Assembly (NCBI GenBank): GCA_036560145.1
Contig: DATBRV010000089.1
Coordinates: 1-64,000, forward strand
From: DATBRV01 sp036560145
GTDB taxonomy: Bacteria > Myxococcota_A > UBA9160 > SMWR01
DNA length: 64,000 bases
Reading direction: 5' to 3'
Shown here: positions 33,694 to 42,376 of the stretch, piece by piece
How the letters are laid out: the number at the start of each line of letters is the position of its first letter
Position numbering within the stretch: the stretch's first letter is position 1
Notes under the pieces: model-generated
The model's input: the letters and a program-made list of their open reading frames with translations, nothing else
Databases searched by the model: none
Told to the model about the DNA's origin: nothing
Translations under genes and position numbers: made by a program

Positions 33694-35184
33694 GTGCGGC
33701 CGATCGCGCTCTCGCTGATCCTGCTGGCGGGCCTCGCGGTCCGCCTGCCGGAGCTCGGACGCAGCCTCTGGGTCGACGAGCTGATCACGGACTGGGCGAC
33801 CAGCGCGGGCCTGGCCGAGGTGATCGCCCGCAGCTGGATCGCCAACCTCAGCCCCGCCTTCTTCTCCTTCGCGTGGCTCTCCCGCGACCTGCTCGGACCC
33901 AGCGAGTCCGCGCTGCGCCTGCCGAGCCTGCTGGCCGGACTGCTGCTGATCGTCGTGCTCTGGGCCTGCTTTCGCGAGCTCGGGGTCGCGCGCTGGGCGG
34001 CGTTGCTCGGATGCGGGTTCGCGGCGCTGGATCCGAACGCGCTCGAATACGCCGTCACCGCCCGCCCGAACGCCTTCGTGGCGCTCGGCTCGCTGCTGCA
34101 CACGCTCGCCTTCCTGCGCATCTTGCGCGGCTCGCGAACGCCCCGCGGCGACTGGATCGCCTGGGTGGGCTTCCACGTCTTCTGCTTCTACCTGCACTAC
34201 ACGTCGCTGCTCGCGCTCGCGGGGCAGGCCGTCTACGTGCTGCTGGCGCGCCCGCAGCGGCCCGGGCAGTGGAAGCGGTTTGGCATCGGGGGCGCCGCCA
34301 TCGCCGCGCTCTGCCTGCCGGCGCTGGGCCATCTCGAATACCTGTTCACGCATCGCGCAGCGCTCGCCTACCTGCCGGCGGAGGAGCTCTGGCAGGCGCT
34401 CTCCGTCTTCCATCCCGACCGCTACCTGCTGATCCCCCTGCTGATCGCCGGCTTCCTGCCCGAGCTGTGGGCGCGCGAGGAGCGCAGCTGGTTCGATCTG
34501 AACCAGCTCGCGCGGCAGCGCGAGAACCTGCGCTGCCTGACGCTCCTCTACGCGGTTCCGATCCTCCTGATCTGGGCGCTCGCCAAGCTGGACGTGGTGC
34601 AGCTCTCCCTCTACCGGGTCTATTGCTGGGGGCTGCCGCTGCTGCTCTTCGGGACGGTCGCTTCGCTGCTCGCGCGCCGCGATCGCCGGGTGATCTTCGC
34701 GGTGAGCGCCGCGCTCCTGATGGCCAGCTTTCACGACTCGCCGCTCTACCACTACGCGCGGGGCGGCGACTTCGGGGCGATCCGCGTGAACTGGCGCGGC
34801 GCGCTCGCGCAGGTTCGCGAGCAGGCGGCCCTGGGCGACGCGGTCTGGATCGATTCCGGCCTCGTCGAGACCGCCTGGCTCGCCGAGGACTCCCCTCCCC
34901 TGCTGCGCAGCTACCTGCTCGCGCCCGTGGGCGGCCTCTACGGGCTCGACCGCAGCCGGCTTCGCGTGGCGCCGATCTCGCAGGACCTCGCCTGGCTGGA
35001 TCCGGAGGCGCTCGCCGCGCTGGCGGCCGGGCGCGGCGGCTGGCTGGTGGCTCCCACCGGCCACGCGGAGCTGCACGCGGCGCTGGTCGCGCGTCTCGCG
35101 CAGAGGGGGCTGGCGGTGCAGCTGGAGGGGCCGCGCGACTTCGGCGGCGTCGGCGTCTCGCGGCTCCGGCCGTCACCTCGCTAG
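33694..35184 (+). CDS. GT39-like polytopic glycosyltransferase
   Basis: 496 residues with about ten membrane helices in the first 350. RSLWVDELITDWATS after the first helix matches the Asp-Glu motif of the PMT/ArnT-like superfamily ('WxDE'), followed by H-Y-T-S-L-L in a later loop, as in related membrane enzymes. A soluble C-terminal domain follows. The start is GTG 33694. It is divergent from the flippase operon and 22 bases upstream of the ABC exporter, so it probably belongs to the exporter/NeuB transcript. Confidence 0.75.
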   Translation: MRPIALSLILLAGLAVRLPELGRSLWVDELITDWATSAGLAEVIARSWIANLSPAFFSFAWLSRDLLGPSESALRLPSLLAGLLLIVVLWACFRELGVARWAALLGCGFAALDPNALEYAVTARPNAFVALGSLLHTLAFLRILRGSRTPRGDWIAWVGFHVFCFYLHYTSLLALAGQAVYVLLARPQRPGQWKRFGIGGAAIAALCLPALGHLEYLFTHRAALAYLPAEELWQALSVFHPDRYLLIPLLIAGFLPELWAREERSWFDLNQLARQRENLRCLTLLYAVPILLIWALAKLDVVQLSLYRVYCWGLPLLLFGTVASLLARRDRRVIFAVSAALLMASFHDSPLYHYARGGDFGAIRVNWRGALAQVREQAALGDAVWIDSGLVETAWLAEDSPPLLRSYLLAPVGGLYGLDRSRLRVAPISQDLAWLDPEALAALAAGRGGWLVAPTGHAELHAALVARLAQRGLAVQLEGPRDFGGVGVSRLRPSPR

Positions 35185-35206
35185 TGTACGAGGCCAGAGG
35201 GCGGAC

Positions 35207-36934
35207 TTGAGGGTCTTACTCTACTTCGCACGCACCTATCGCTGGCAGACCACCCTGATGGTGCTCTGCCTGGTGCTGGCCGGCTTCGCCGAGGGCCTCG
35301 GGCTCACCGGCGCGCTTCCGCTCGTCAGCACCATCGACGGGGGCGGCGGCGCGGCGCAGCCGGAGGTCGCGCGCAAGGTGATCGCGCTGCTCGATCGCGT
35401 GGGGCTGCGAGCGGACATCGGCGTCCTGCTCTGCCTGATCGCGGCGGCCTTCATCTGCAAGTCGATCCTGCTCCTCGTCGCCAACAAGCGGGTCGGCTAC
35501 ACGGTCGCGCTGGCGGCCACCGACCTGCGCCTCGAGCTGCTGCGCGCGCTGCTCGCCACGCGCTGGAGCTACTACACCCGGCTGCCGGTCGGCACCGTCT
35601 CGAACGCCGTCGCGAGCGAGGCGGACCGCGCCTCCCAGGCATATCTGTTCCTGGCCCAGATGTGCGCGGAGGTGATCGGCGCGATCGTCTACATCAGCTT
35701 CGCCCTCGCCGTCTCCTGGCGGGCCACGCTGGTCGCCGCGTTCGGCGGGGCCATCAGCGTAGTGCTGCTCAACTCGCTGGTGCGGATGGCGCTGCGGGCG
35801 GGCTTTCGCCAGACCAAGGTGATGAAGCTGATGCTGGCGCGGCTCAACGACGCCATGCAGACCGTGAAGCTCCTGAAGGCCACCGCGCGCGAGGATTCGG
35901 TCGGCCCGCTGCTCGAGGGCGATACCCAGCGCCTCAACCGCGCGCTGCAACGACGCGTCTTCAGCAAGGAGGCGTTGATGGCCGTGCAGGAGCCGATCCT
36001 GATGCTGTTCGCGGTCGGCTACCTCTACGTCGCGGTCGCGCGCTGGGGCATGCCGATCGGATCGGTGCTGGTGCTGATCTTCCTGTTCGTGCAGGTGATC
36101 CGCGGTATGAACAAGATCCAGCGCAAGTATCAGCTGATGGTGTCGGAGGGAAGCGCGCTCTGGTCGATCCGCGAGATGATCGACCACGCGAGCGCGCAGG
36201 CGGAGCCGAAGGGCGGGAGCCGGCTGCCCAGCCTCGAGCAGGGGATCGCGCTCGACCAGATCGGGGTCGACTATGGCGGTCCGGCCGTCCTCGAGAACCT
36301 CACGCTGGAGATCCCGGCCGGGCGCATCACCGCCATCATCGGCGGCTCGGGCGCCGGCAAGACCACGCTGATCGATCTGCTGACCGGCTTGATCCACCCG
36401 CGCTCGGGCTGCGTCCGCGTGGACGGCGTGCCCCTGCCGGAGCTCGACCTCACGCGCTGGCGGCGCCTGATCGGCTACGTGCCGCAGGAGGTGCTGGTCC
36501 TGCACGACAGCGTGCGCGTGAACGTGACGCTCGGCGATCCGGAGCTCAGCGACGCCGACGTGGAGCGCGCCCTGCAAGAGGCCGGCGCGCTCGAGTTCGT
36601 CGCGCGATTGCCGGAAGGACTCGCCACCAGCATGGGCGAGCGCGGGACCCTCTTCTCCGGCGGTCAGCGCCAGCGCATCGCCATCGCGCGCGCGCTGGTG
36701 CACCGGCCGAAGCTGCTGATCCTCGACGAGGCCACCGCGGCGCTCGACCCGGACACCGAAGCCGGCGTCTGGGAGGCGATCGAGCGGCTGCGCGGCAAGG
36801 CGACGGTGGTCGCGATCTCCCACCAGCCGGCGCTGGCGGGAGTGGCCGATCGCATGTATCGGATCGAGGACCTGCGGGCGACGCTCGTCACGCCGCCCAT
36901 CCCCCGGCCCGCCGCGGCGCTGGCCGGGGCCTGA
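35207..36934 (+). CDS. ABC exporter, fused membrane and ATPase domains (MsbA/PglK-like)
   Basis: 575 residues. Residues 1-320 form a six-helix ABC transmembrane domain. The ATPase domain has Walker A G-G-S-G-A-G-K-T at about 379-386, signature F-S-G-G-Q-R-Q-R near 483, Walker B L-L-I-L-D-E-A-T near 501 and a switch His in A-I-S-H-Q. Half-transporters of this type flip lipid A, lipid-linked oligosaccharides or glycolipids as homodimers. TTG start with AGAGGG 5 bases upstream. Followed 8 bases later by the NeuB-type gene, so it may export the nonulosonate-containing product. Confidence 0.87.
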   Translation: MRVLLYFARTYRWQTTLMVLCLVLAGFAEGLGLTGALPLVSTIDGGGGAAQPEVARKVIALLDRVGLRADIGVLLCLIAAAFICKSILLLVANKRVGYTVALAATDLRLELLRALLATRWSYYTRLPVGTVSNAVASEADRASQAYLFLAQMCAEVIGAIVYISFALAVSWRATLVAAFGGAISVVLLNSLVRMALRAGFRQTKVMKLMLARLNDAMQTVKLLKATAREDSVGPLLEGDTQRLNRALQRRVFSKEALMAVQEPILMLFAVGYLYVAVARWGMPIGSVLVLIFLFVQVIRGMNKIQRKYQLMVSEGSALWSIREMIDHASAQAEPKGGSRLPSLEQGIALDQIGVDYGGPAVLENLTLEIPAGRITAIIGGSGAGKTTLIDLLTGLIHPRSGCVRVDGVPLPELDLTRWRRLIGYVPQEVLVLHDSVRVNVTLGDPELSDADVERALQEAGALEFVARLPEGLATSMGERGTLFSGGQRQRIAIARALVHRPKLLILDEATAALDPDTEAGVWEAIERLRGKATVVAISHQPALAGVADRMYRIEDLRATLVTPPIPRPAAALAGA

Positions 36935-36942
36935 GAGGCGAG

Positions 36943-37989
36943 ATGGCCACCGCATCCCCCAGCTGGCTCGCGGCGCCCCGTCCCGGCGCGCCCTGCACGA
37001 TCATCGCCGAGGTGAGCCAGGCGCACGACGGAAGCCTGGGCATGGCCCACGCCTTCATCGACGCCGCGGCCAGCGCCGGCGCGGACGCCATCAAGTTCCA
37101 GACCCACATCGCCGCCGCCGAGAGCACGCCCGCGGAGCCCTGGCGGGCCAACTTCAGCTCGCAGGACGCGACCCGCCTCGATTACTGGCGGCGGATGGAG
37201 TTCCGCCCCGAGCAGTGGCAGGGCCTGCGCGAGCACGCGGACCGCCGCGGACTGCTCTTCCTCAGCTCCCCCTTCTCGCTCGAGGCCGTGCAGCTGCTCG
37301 AGCGCGTGGGCGTCGCCGGCTGGAAGATCGCCTCCGGCGAGATCAACCACTTCGCCCTGCTCGACGCCGCGGCGGCGACCGGGCGCCCGGTGCTGCTCTC
37401 GACCGGGATGAGCCCGCTCGCGGAGGTCGACGCGGCGGTAGAGCGCGTGCGCGGACACGGCGTACCGCTGGCGGTGCTCCAGTGCACCTCGCTCTATCCC
37501 TGTCCGCCGGAGCTGGTGGGCCTCAACCTGATCCCCGAATTCCGCGCGCGCTACGGCTGCGCGATCGGCCTCTCGGACCACTCCGCCACCATCTACCCCG
37601 GCCTCGCGGCGGCGGCGCTCGGCATCGAGGTGCTGGAGGTCCACTTCACGCTCAGCCGCGAGATGTTCGGGCCCGACGTGATCGCCTCCGTGACGACCGG
37701 GGAGCTCCGCCAGCTGGTCGACGGCGTGCGCTTCATCGAGACCATGCGCGCGCACCCCGCCGACAAGACGCAGCCGCCGGCGGCCGCCGCGGCCCTGCGC
37801 GCCATCTTCATGAAGAGCGTGGTGGCGGCGCGCGATCTCCCGGCCGGCGCCGTGCTCGCGGCGGACGATCTCGCCGCCAAGAAGCCCGGCTCGGGCCTCC
37901 CCGCGCGCGAGCTCCCCTCGCTGATCGGACGCCGCCTGCGCCGCGCCGTGGCGCGCGACGCGCTGCTCTCGAAGGATGATCTGGTCTAA
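36943..37989 (+). CDS. Nonulosonic acid synthase (NeuB family)
   Basis: 348 residues. An N-terminal TIM barrel has I-I-A-E-V-S-Q-A-H-D-G near 20-30, D-A-I-K-F-Q-T-H at 48-55, W-K-I-A-S-G-E-I-N, T-G-M-S, GLSDHSATIYPG and a C-terminal SAF (antifreeze-like) domain from about 285. The enzyme condenses phosphoenolpyruvate with a six-carbon acylamido sugar to give a sialic-, legionaminic- or pseudaminic-type acid. Which acid cannot be decided. The matching CMP-synthetase and epimerase genes lie 4.4 kb downstream. Confidence 0.88.
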   Translation: MATASPSWLAAPRPGAPCTIIAEVSQAHDGSLGMAHAFIDAAASAGADAIKFQTHIAAAESTPAEPWRANFSSQDATRLDYWRRMEFRPEQWQGLREHADRRGLLFLSSPFSLEAVQLLERVGVAGWKIASGEINHFALLDAAAATGRPVLLSTGMSPLAEVDAAVERVRGHGVPLAVLQCTSLYPCPPELVGLNLIPEFRARYGCAIGLSDHSATIYPGLAAAALGIEVLEVHFTLSREMFGPDVIASVTTGELRQLVDGVRFIETMRAHPADKTQPPAAAAALRAIFMKSVVAARDLPAGAVLAADDLAAKKPGSGLPARELPSLIGRRLRRAVARDALLSKDDLV

Positions 37990-38000
37990 CCGGCCTGAGT

Positions 38001-38050
38001 GAACTTCGCTCGCCTGCGGCTCGCTGCGCGCGGGCTTGCGCCCGCTTGCA
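38001..38050 (+). repeat. Dispersed GC-rich repeat, copy 2, with terminator-like hairpin
   Basis: CTTCGCTCGCCTGCGGCTCG then CTGCGCGC matches copies at 22435 and 41215. It ends in a perfect hairpin, GCGGGC (38030-38035) and GCCCGC (38040-38045) around TTGC. It sits 12 bases after the NeuB stop and could terminate that transcript and the convergent lipoprotein gene. Confidence 0.65.
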
Positions 38051-38083
38051 AGACGCTCAACGGGAGTCGTATAGGGTGGCGCG

Positions 38084-38557
38084 CTAATGCAGCAGGCGGT
38101 GGACGAGGCGGGCGCTGGCGGCCGATGCCGCCGCCGTCACCGATGCGCTCGGCGGGGCGGGCGCCACGAAGACCAGGGTGAGACCGCGCAGGGGGCGATC
38201 GCGGCGCAGCGCGAAGGCGTTGAGCACCACCTGGTCACACAGATCCGGGTAGGGCCCGCCGACCACCAGCACCTGCCGGCGCGAGGCGGCGGTGGCCAGA
38301 TGCGCGCTCAGCTGGCGGGACTGGGGAGACTCCGGGTCGCTGCGAGCGTCCGCGAGCAGGACCCAGGCCTCCGTCTTGGTCTCGGCGAAGATCGGAAAGA
38401 CCTGGGGCTTGCGGCCCTGGCCCGGAACCGATGCCGCAGCGGCGGCGAGCTTGCCGGCGAGCTCCTCCTGCGTCATCGGCGTCACGCAGCCGAGGGCGAG
38501 CAGAGCGCCCAGCGCGGAAGCCAGCACGGCGCGGTGTTGGGTTCGGAAGGCGGCCAT
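38084..38557 (-). CDS. Small lipoprotein, unknown function
   Basis: 157 residues. The signal peptide ends in a lipobox (L-L-A-L-G-C), so it should be lipid-modified. The mature part is predicted alpha/beta with V-L-V-V-G-G-P-Y-P-D-L-C and G-L-T-L-V-F-V-A-P. The C-terminal half resembles nothing I can name with certainty. It lies downstream of, and on the same strand as, the CDP-alcohol phosphotransferase gene (46-base gap). Confidence 0.65.
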   Translation of the reverse strand: MAAFRTQHRAVLASALGALLALGCVTPMTQEELAGKLAAAAASVPGQGRKPQVFPIFAETKTEAWVLLADARSDPESPQSRQLSAHLATAASRRQVLVVGGPYPDLCDQVVLNAFALRRDRPLRGLTLVFVAPAPPSASVTAAASAASARLVHRLLH

Positions 38558-38603
38558 TCCGCGGCTATCGGAATGGCGAGGGCGCGACTTGAAGAGGCGT
38601 CCC

Positions 38604-39893
38604 TCAGCGCGCGAGGCGGACGTTCCAGAAGCGCACGAAGCGCTCGGCGTGCCAGAGGCAGGAGACCACCTGCCAGCCCACGATGAAGCTGAAGCACGCG
38701 GAGGCCGCGCCGAGGCCCGGCCGCAGCGCGTCCAGGGCAACCGCCAGCGTGAAGAGCACGATGTTGACGTTGCGCCGCGAGATGAAGGTGCGCAGCTTCG
38801 CGTCGAGCGGCGTGCAGTCGTGGATCGAGACCCCCGTGCGCGCCCGGAAGACCCCCGCGATCACGCGGTCCACGACGTAGACCCCCGTCATCAGGATCGC
38901 CAGCTGGAACGGCAGCGAGTCGATCTGACCGCCTCCCAGCGCCCAGGCCCAGGCCAGGTACCAGAGCGGCGGATGCACCATGTCGAGGCCGTGGTCGAGC
39001 ACGCCGCCGAGCTTCGAGGAGGTGAAGGTCAGCCGCGCCAGCTTTCCATCCACCGAGTCGAGCAGGCTCATGCTGTAGGCCAGCGCGAGCCCCAGGAACC
39101 AATGCCCCCCCGCGAAGAGCGGAACCGCGGCGAAGGTCGCGGCGATGCTCACGCCGGTCACCCAGTTCGGGTGCACCCGCCAGCGCGCGAGCGGGCGCAC
39201 CAGGCGCCACACCAGCGGCGGGTAGACGTACTTGGTCATGAAGTCGGTGGAGCCCTTGTAGTTCGACTGGAACAGGAACCGCTCGACGCGGTTGCGGCCG
39301 GCTGCGTCGCGGATCCGCAGCACATAGGGATCCAGCGAACGGCGCAGATTCGCGATGTAGCCGTCGAACTCGGCGGCCGTGAAGGCGCGGGCGGCGCCGG
39401 TCGCGAGCGCCCGCTTCGCCAGCGCGACCAGATCGCCGTCGGCGTCACCGATCCCGGGCAGCTCGTTCTCGAGCCGCAGCAGCGCGCCGGCCGACTCGCC
39501 CTCGCGTCCGAGGAAGGCCAGGCTGCCGGTGGCGGTCTGGAAGTGCAGGAGCAGCCGCGCGTCGACGACCGTGTCGGCCGAGAGCGCGAGCAGGGGCTCC
39601 TGGGCGTCGGCGAGGGCCTGGCGGAAGCGTTGCCCGAGCGGCGCCCCCCGGTTCGACCAACAGAGCGGGAGCGCGGCCAGGATCTCGGCCGGCAGCGCCT
39701 CCGGAGCCGGCGCGCCCGCGGGAAGCTCGACCCGGACCTCGCGCAGCTCGCCGCCGATCTGCACCAGCGCGCGCAGCAATCGCTCGAGCAGCGTCATGCC
39801 GAACACCCGCAGCTCGCAAGCGGGCTGCGTGGCGTCGATCCAGACGCTGAGTGCTTTATGGTCGGGTTTCAGGCCGTGACCCCCGGGGCGCAA
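38604..39893 (-). CDS. CDP-alcohol phosphotransferase with degenerate nucleotidyltransferase-like N-terminus
   Basis: 429 residues from TTG 39893, or 397 from the ATG in V-F-G-M-T-L-L-E-R. The C-terminal half is a CDP-alcohol phosphatidyltransferase: DSVDGKLARL followed by GGVLDHGLDM gives the full D-x2-D-G-x2-A-R-...-G-x3-D-x3-D metal motif within about six membrane helices. The N-terminal 190 residues align loosely with NTP-transferases (G-M-T-L-L-E-R-L-L-R-A-L) but lack the G-x-G-x-R...K loop. The layout recalls inositol-1-phosphate cytidylyltransferase/DIPP synthase fusions. The product may be an inositol- or polyol-phosphate lipid. Confidence 0.75.
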   Translation of the reverse strand: MRPGGHGLKPDHKALSVWIDATQPACELRVFGMTLLERLLRALVQIGGELREVRVELPAGAPAPEALPAEILAALPLCWSNRGAPLGQRFRQALADAQEPLLALSADTVVDARLLLHFQTATGSLAFLGREGESAGALLRLENELPGIGDADGDLVALAKRALATGAARAFTAAEFDGYIANLRRSLDPYVLRIRDAAGRNRVERFLFQSNYKGSTDFMTKYVYPPLVWRLVRPLARWRVHPNWVTGVSIAATFAAVPLFAGGHWFLGLALAYSMSLLDSVDGKLARLTFTSSKLGGVLDHGLDMVHPPLWYLAWAWALGGGQIDSLPFQLAILMTGVYVVDRVIAGVFRARTGVSIHDCTPLDAKLRTFISRRNVNIVLFTLAVALDALRPGLGAASACFSFIVGWQVVSCLWHAERFVRFWNVRLAR

Positions 39894-40019
39894 TGTCGTT
39901 CAGGTGGGGGGCTGAGTCAACGCTGGGCAGAATTCGAGCCATCACCCGCGGGCGCCCCGGGATCGCCGCCCTCGACTATGCTAGTCCTCTGCCCCGCGCG
40001 CCTGCGAGGACCCTATTTG

Positions 40020-41213
40020 GTGAGCGAAACGTCGCACATCCCGTCGAGCCAGCTTCCCCGCCGGGAGGGGCCGCTGCGCATCACCGTGCTGATCGACACC
40101 TTCAAGCACACCGGCGGGATGATGATGCTGCTCTACTACGCCGGCGCCCTGAAGGGCCTCGGGCACCACGTCGAGCTGCTGACGCAGAGCGGGCACGGTC
40201 CCGTCCGCTTCCTGGCTCCCGAAGCCCGCGTCGTCCCCGAGTTCACCAGCCAGACCGTTCCCGCCTCCGACATCCTGCTCGCCACCGGATTGCACGAGGT
40301 CGACGCGGCCCACCGGAGCGGCCGCGGCAGGGTCGTGCACTTCTGCCAGGGCTTCCAGGTCGCCGACCTCGAAGAGCGATGGCTCACGGTCGAGCGCCGG
40401 ATGCAAGAGGGATCGCTCACGCTCTGGATGCCGCGCCTGCGCGTCTGGCGCACGCTCCGGATGGCGCTCAAGAAGCGCTCCTGGCAGAAGCGGATCGCCT
40501 ACGCCGAGCACGTCTATCGGCTGCCCACCCACATGATCGCGTGTACCCCGCACCTCAAGAAGCTGATGGAGACGCGCTACGGGCGGAAGGTCCACCTCTG
40601 CCGGTACGGCATCCCCCCGGAGTTCTCGCCGGCGCCGTCGCTTCGGATGGAATCCTTCGACGCGCAGCGGCCCTGCCGGGTCGTCTGCGTCGGCGGATAC
40701 GAGCGCTGGTTCAAGGGGATCGAGACCACCAACAAGGTCATCGCGCTCGTCAAGTCGCGCGGGCTCCCGGTCCACTACGTGCGCGTCAGCCCCACGCCGT
40801 TCTACGAGAGCGAGAAGTCGCTCGGGATGATCGACGAGTTCCACGAGAACCTGAAGCCCGCCGAGCTCGCCGAGCTGTTCCGGGGCAGCGACGTCTACAT
40901 CTCGAACTCGCTCGAATCCGAGGGCTTCGGCCTGCCCGCCATGGAGGCGATGTGCTGCGGCCTGCCCACGATCCTGAGCAAGATCTCCAGCTACACCCAG
41001 TTCTCGGACGAGAACGTCTCGAACTACGCGGTCTTCGTGCCGCAGCGCGGAGTCGAGGAGACCGCGCGCGCGCTCCAGGAGCTGATCGAGAGCCCCGCGC
41101 AGCACCGGCGCGAGCTGCGCGAGAACGCGCTCCGGGTGGCCGCCGAATACGAGCAGAAGCGCTCCAACGAGCGCTACTCGCGGATCCTCCAGCAGATCGC
41201 GGCCCAGCCTTAG
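40020..41213 (+). CDS. Family 4-type (GT-B) glycosyltransferase
   Basis: 397 residues. TFKHTGGMMMLLYYAGAL is the acceptor-side glycine loop, VVCVGGYERWFKGIE the donor region, and ISNSLESEGFGLPAMEAMCCG the E-x7-E motif of retaining GT4 enzymes. GAGGA at 40006-40010 supports GTG 40020 (9 bases) or TTG 40017 (6 bases); an ATG at 39978 is also open. It diverges from the CDP-alcohol transferase gene. It probably adds a sugar to the surface glycan. Confidence 0.82.
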   Translation: MSETSHIPSSQLPRREGPLRITVLIDTFKHTGGMMMLLYYAGALKGLGHHVELLTQSGHGPVRFLAPEARVVPEFTSQTVPASDILLATGLHEVDAAHRSGRGRVVHFCQGFQVADLEERWLTVERRMQEGSLTLWMPRLRVWRTLRMALKKRSWQKRIAYAEHVYRLPTHMIACTPHLKKLMETRYGRKVHLCRYGIPPEFSPAPSLRMESFDAQRPCRVVCVGGYERWFKGIETTNKVIALVKSRGLPVHYVRVSPTPFYESEKSLGMIDEFHENLKPAELAELFRGSDVYISNSLESEGFGLPAMEAMCCGLPTILSKISSYTQFSDENVSNYAVFVPQRGVEETARALQELIESPAQHRRELRENALRVAAEYEQKRSNERYSRILQQIAAQP

Positions 41214-42298
41214 AGAACTCCGCTCGCCTGCGGCTCGCTGCGCGCGCGCTCGCGCGCTTGCTGGTCGACGAAGGCGTCTGCTCGTGTCGTCAGGGCCTCC
41301 CAGCGCGCTTCGAAGGCGTCGAAGAGCGCCGGCTCGCGCGCGATCACGCCGATCTCGCGGTTGAAGCGCCGGGAAGGCTCCGTCCAGTTGAAGCTGCCGA
41401 AGGCCACCCAGCGTTCGTCTGGCGCCTCGACCAGCAGGAACTTGTCGTGCATGGGCAGGCCCTCCGGGTGGAGCACGCGCCGGACGGAGATCCCCGCGGC
41501 GGCGAGGCGCCGCTTCCCGCGCCCCGGAACCCGGCGCTCGGTCCCGCCCACCAGCACCTCGAGCGCGAGCCCGCGGCGCGCCAGCCCGAGCAGCGACCGC
41601 AGCGCCGAGGGGCCGCTCAGGTGGGAGGTGACCAGGCGCACCCGCGTACCGGCCCCGGCGCCCCGCAGGCGCGACACCACGGGGTGGGGCCGCACGCGCG
41701 GCCAGAAGTGCACCTCGGTGTCGCCGAAGCGCAGCGCGCGATTGGCGGCCGGCGTGAAGCGGTCGAAGGGTCCGTGCCAGGCGGTGTGCAGCGCGCGCGC
41801 GTGCCCCGCGAGCGACCGGGCCAGCTCCGGCACACGCAGCTCCACCAGCAGGTTGTAGCCGCGATCGTGGTCTCCGATCTCGCGCAGCCGCTCGGGATCC
41901 TGCTCCGGACGATCGCCGGACGGATTGAAGGACCCCACGAAGGCCACCGGGCTCGGGTGCGAGAAGCAGAAGAGCTTCTCGTGGAGCCGGGGCCGCAGCA
42001 GCTTGCCCCCGCGCACCACGCGCAGGCCATCCCCCAGCCCGTCCGCTCCGGCCAGCAGCTCGATCACCGCGTCGTTGGCGCCGCGCGAGCGCGGCCGCCC
42101 GTCGAGCGCGACGCGCACCGCCGCCCCGCGACGCCTCGCCGCCAGCAGCTCCGCCGCCAGACGCCGGTCGCGAAAGTAGTAGGTGACGAAGTCGATCGCG
42201 CCGCCCGCCGGCACCGCCGCCACGCGCTCGGCCAGCAGATCGCGCAGCCGACCCGGCGCGAGGTCCGGTCCCCCGAAGTGGACCTCGACGTTCTGCAT
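41210..42298 (-). CDS. Phospholipase D-like protein with two HKD motifs
   Basis: 362 residues. Two HxK motifs are visible: L-H-E-K-L-F-C-F (followed by F-V-G-S-F-N) and M-H-D-K-F-L-L-V (followed by F-G-S-F-N-W). The duplicated PLD fold covers phosphodiesterases, cardiolipin-synthase-like transferases and nucleases. No signal peptide is evident. In this locus a phosphatidyl- or polyol-phosphate transfer role is plausible. The C-terminal about 15 codons (A-R-E-R-A-R-S-E-P-Q-A-S-G-V-L) are encoded by the dispersed repeat, so the ancestral end was probably shorter. Confidence 0.8.
   Translation of the reverse strand: MQNVEVHFGGPDLAPGRLRDLLAERVAAVPAGGAIDFVTYYFRDRRLAAELLAARRRGAAVRVALDGRPRSRGANDAVIELLAGADGLGDGLRVVRGGKLLRPRLHEKLFCFSHPSPVAFVGSFNPSGDRPEQDPERLREIGDHDRGYNLLVELRVPELARSLAGHARALHTAWHGPFDRFTPAANRALRFGDTEVHFWPRVRPHPVVSRLRGAGAGTRVRLVTSHLSGPSALRSLLGLARRGLALEVLVGGTERRVPGRGKRRLAAAGISVRRVLHPEGLPMHDKFLLVEAPDERWVAFGSFNWTEPSRRFNREIGVIAREPALFDAFEARWEALTTRADAFVDQQARERARSEPQASGVL
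41215..41263 (+). repeat. Dispersed GC-rich repeat, copy 3
   Basis: CTCCGCTCGCCTGCGGCTCG then CTGCGCGC, a GCGCG...CGCGC palindrome and CTTGC. It begins just after the GT4 stop and extends into the 3' end of the convergent PLD gene, supplying its last codons. Confidence 0.65.
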
Positions 42299-42376
42299 GC
42301 TGGATCGGGCTCCCGGCGCGGCGAGACGTGTCACAGGGTATCGTAGGGGGGCGCGTGCGGGATCACGGGGGTCGGC

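Noticed and set aside
42325..42345. GTATCGTA upstream of the NeuA-type gene, resembling the TetR half-site
   Set aside because: Only eight bases match, there is no inverted partner and the context is unrelated; treated as chance.
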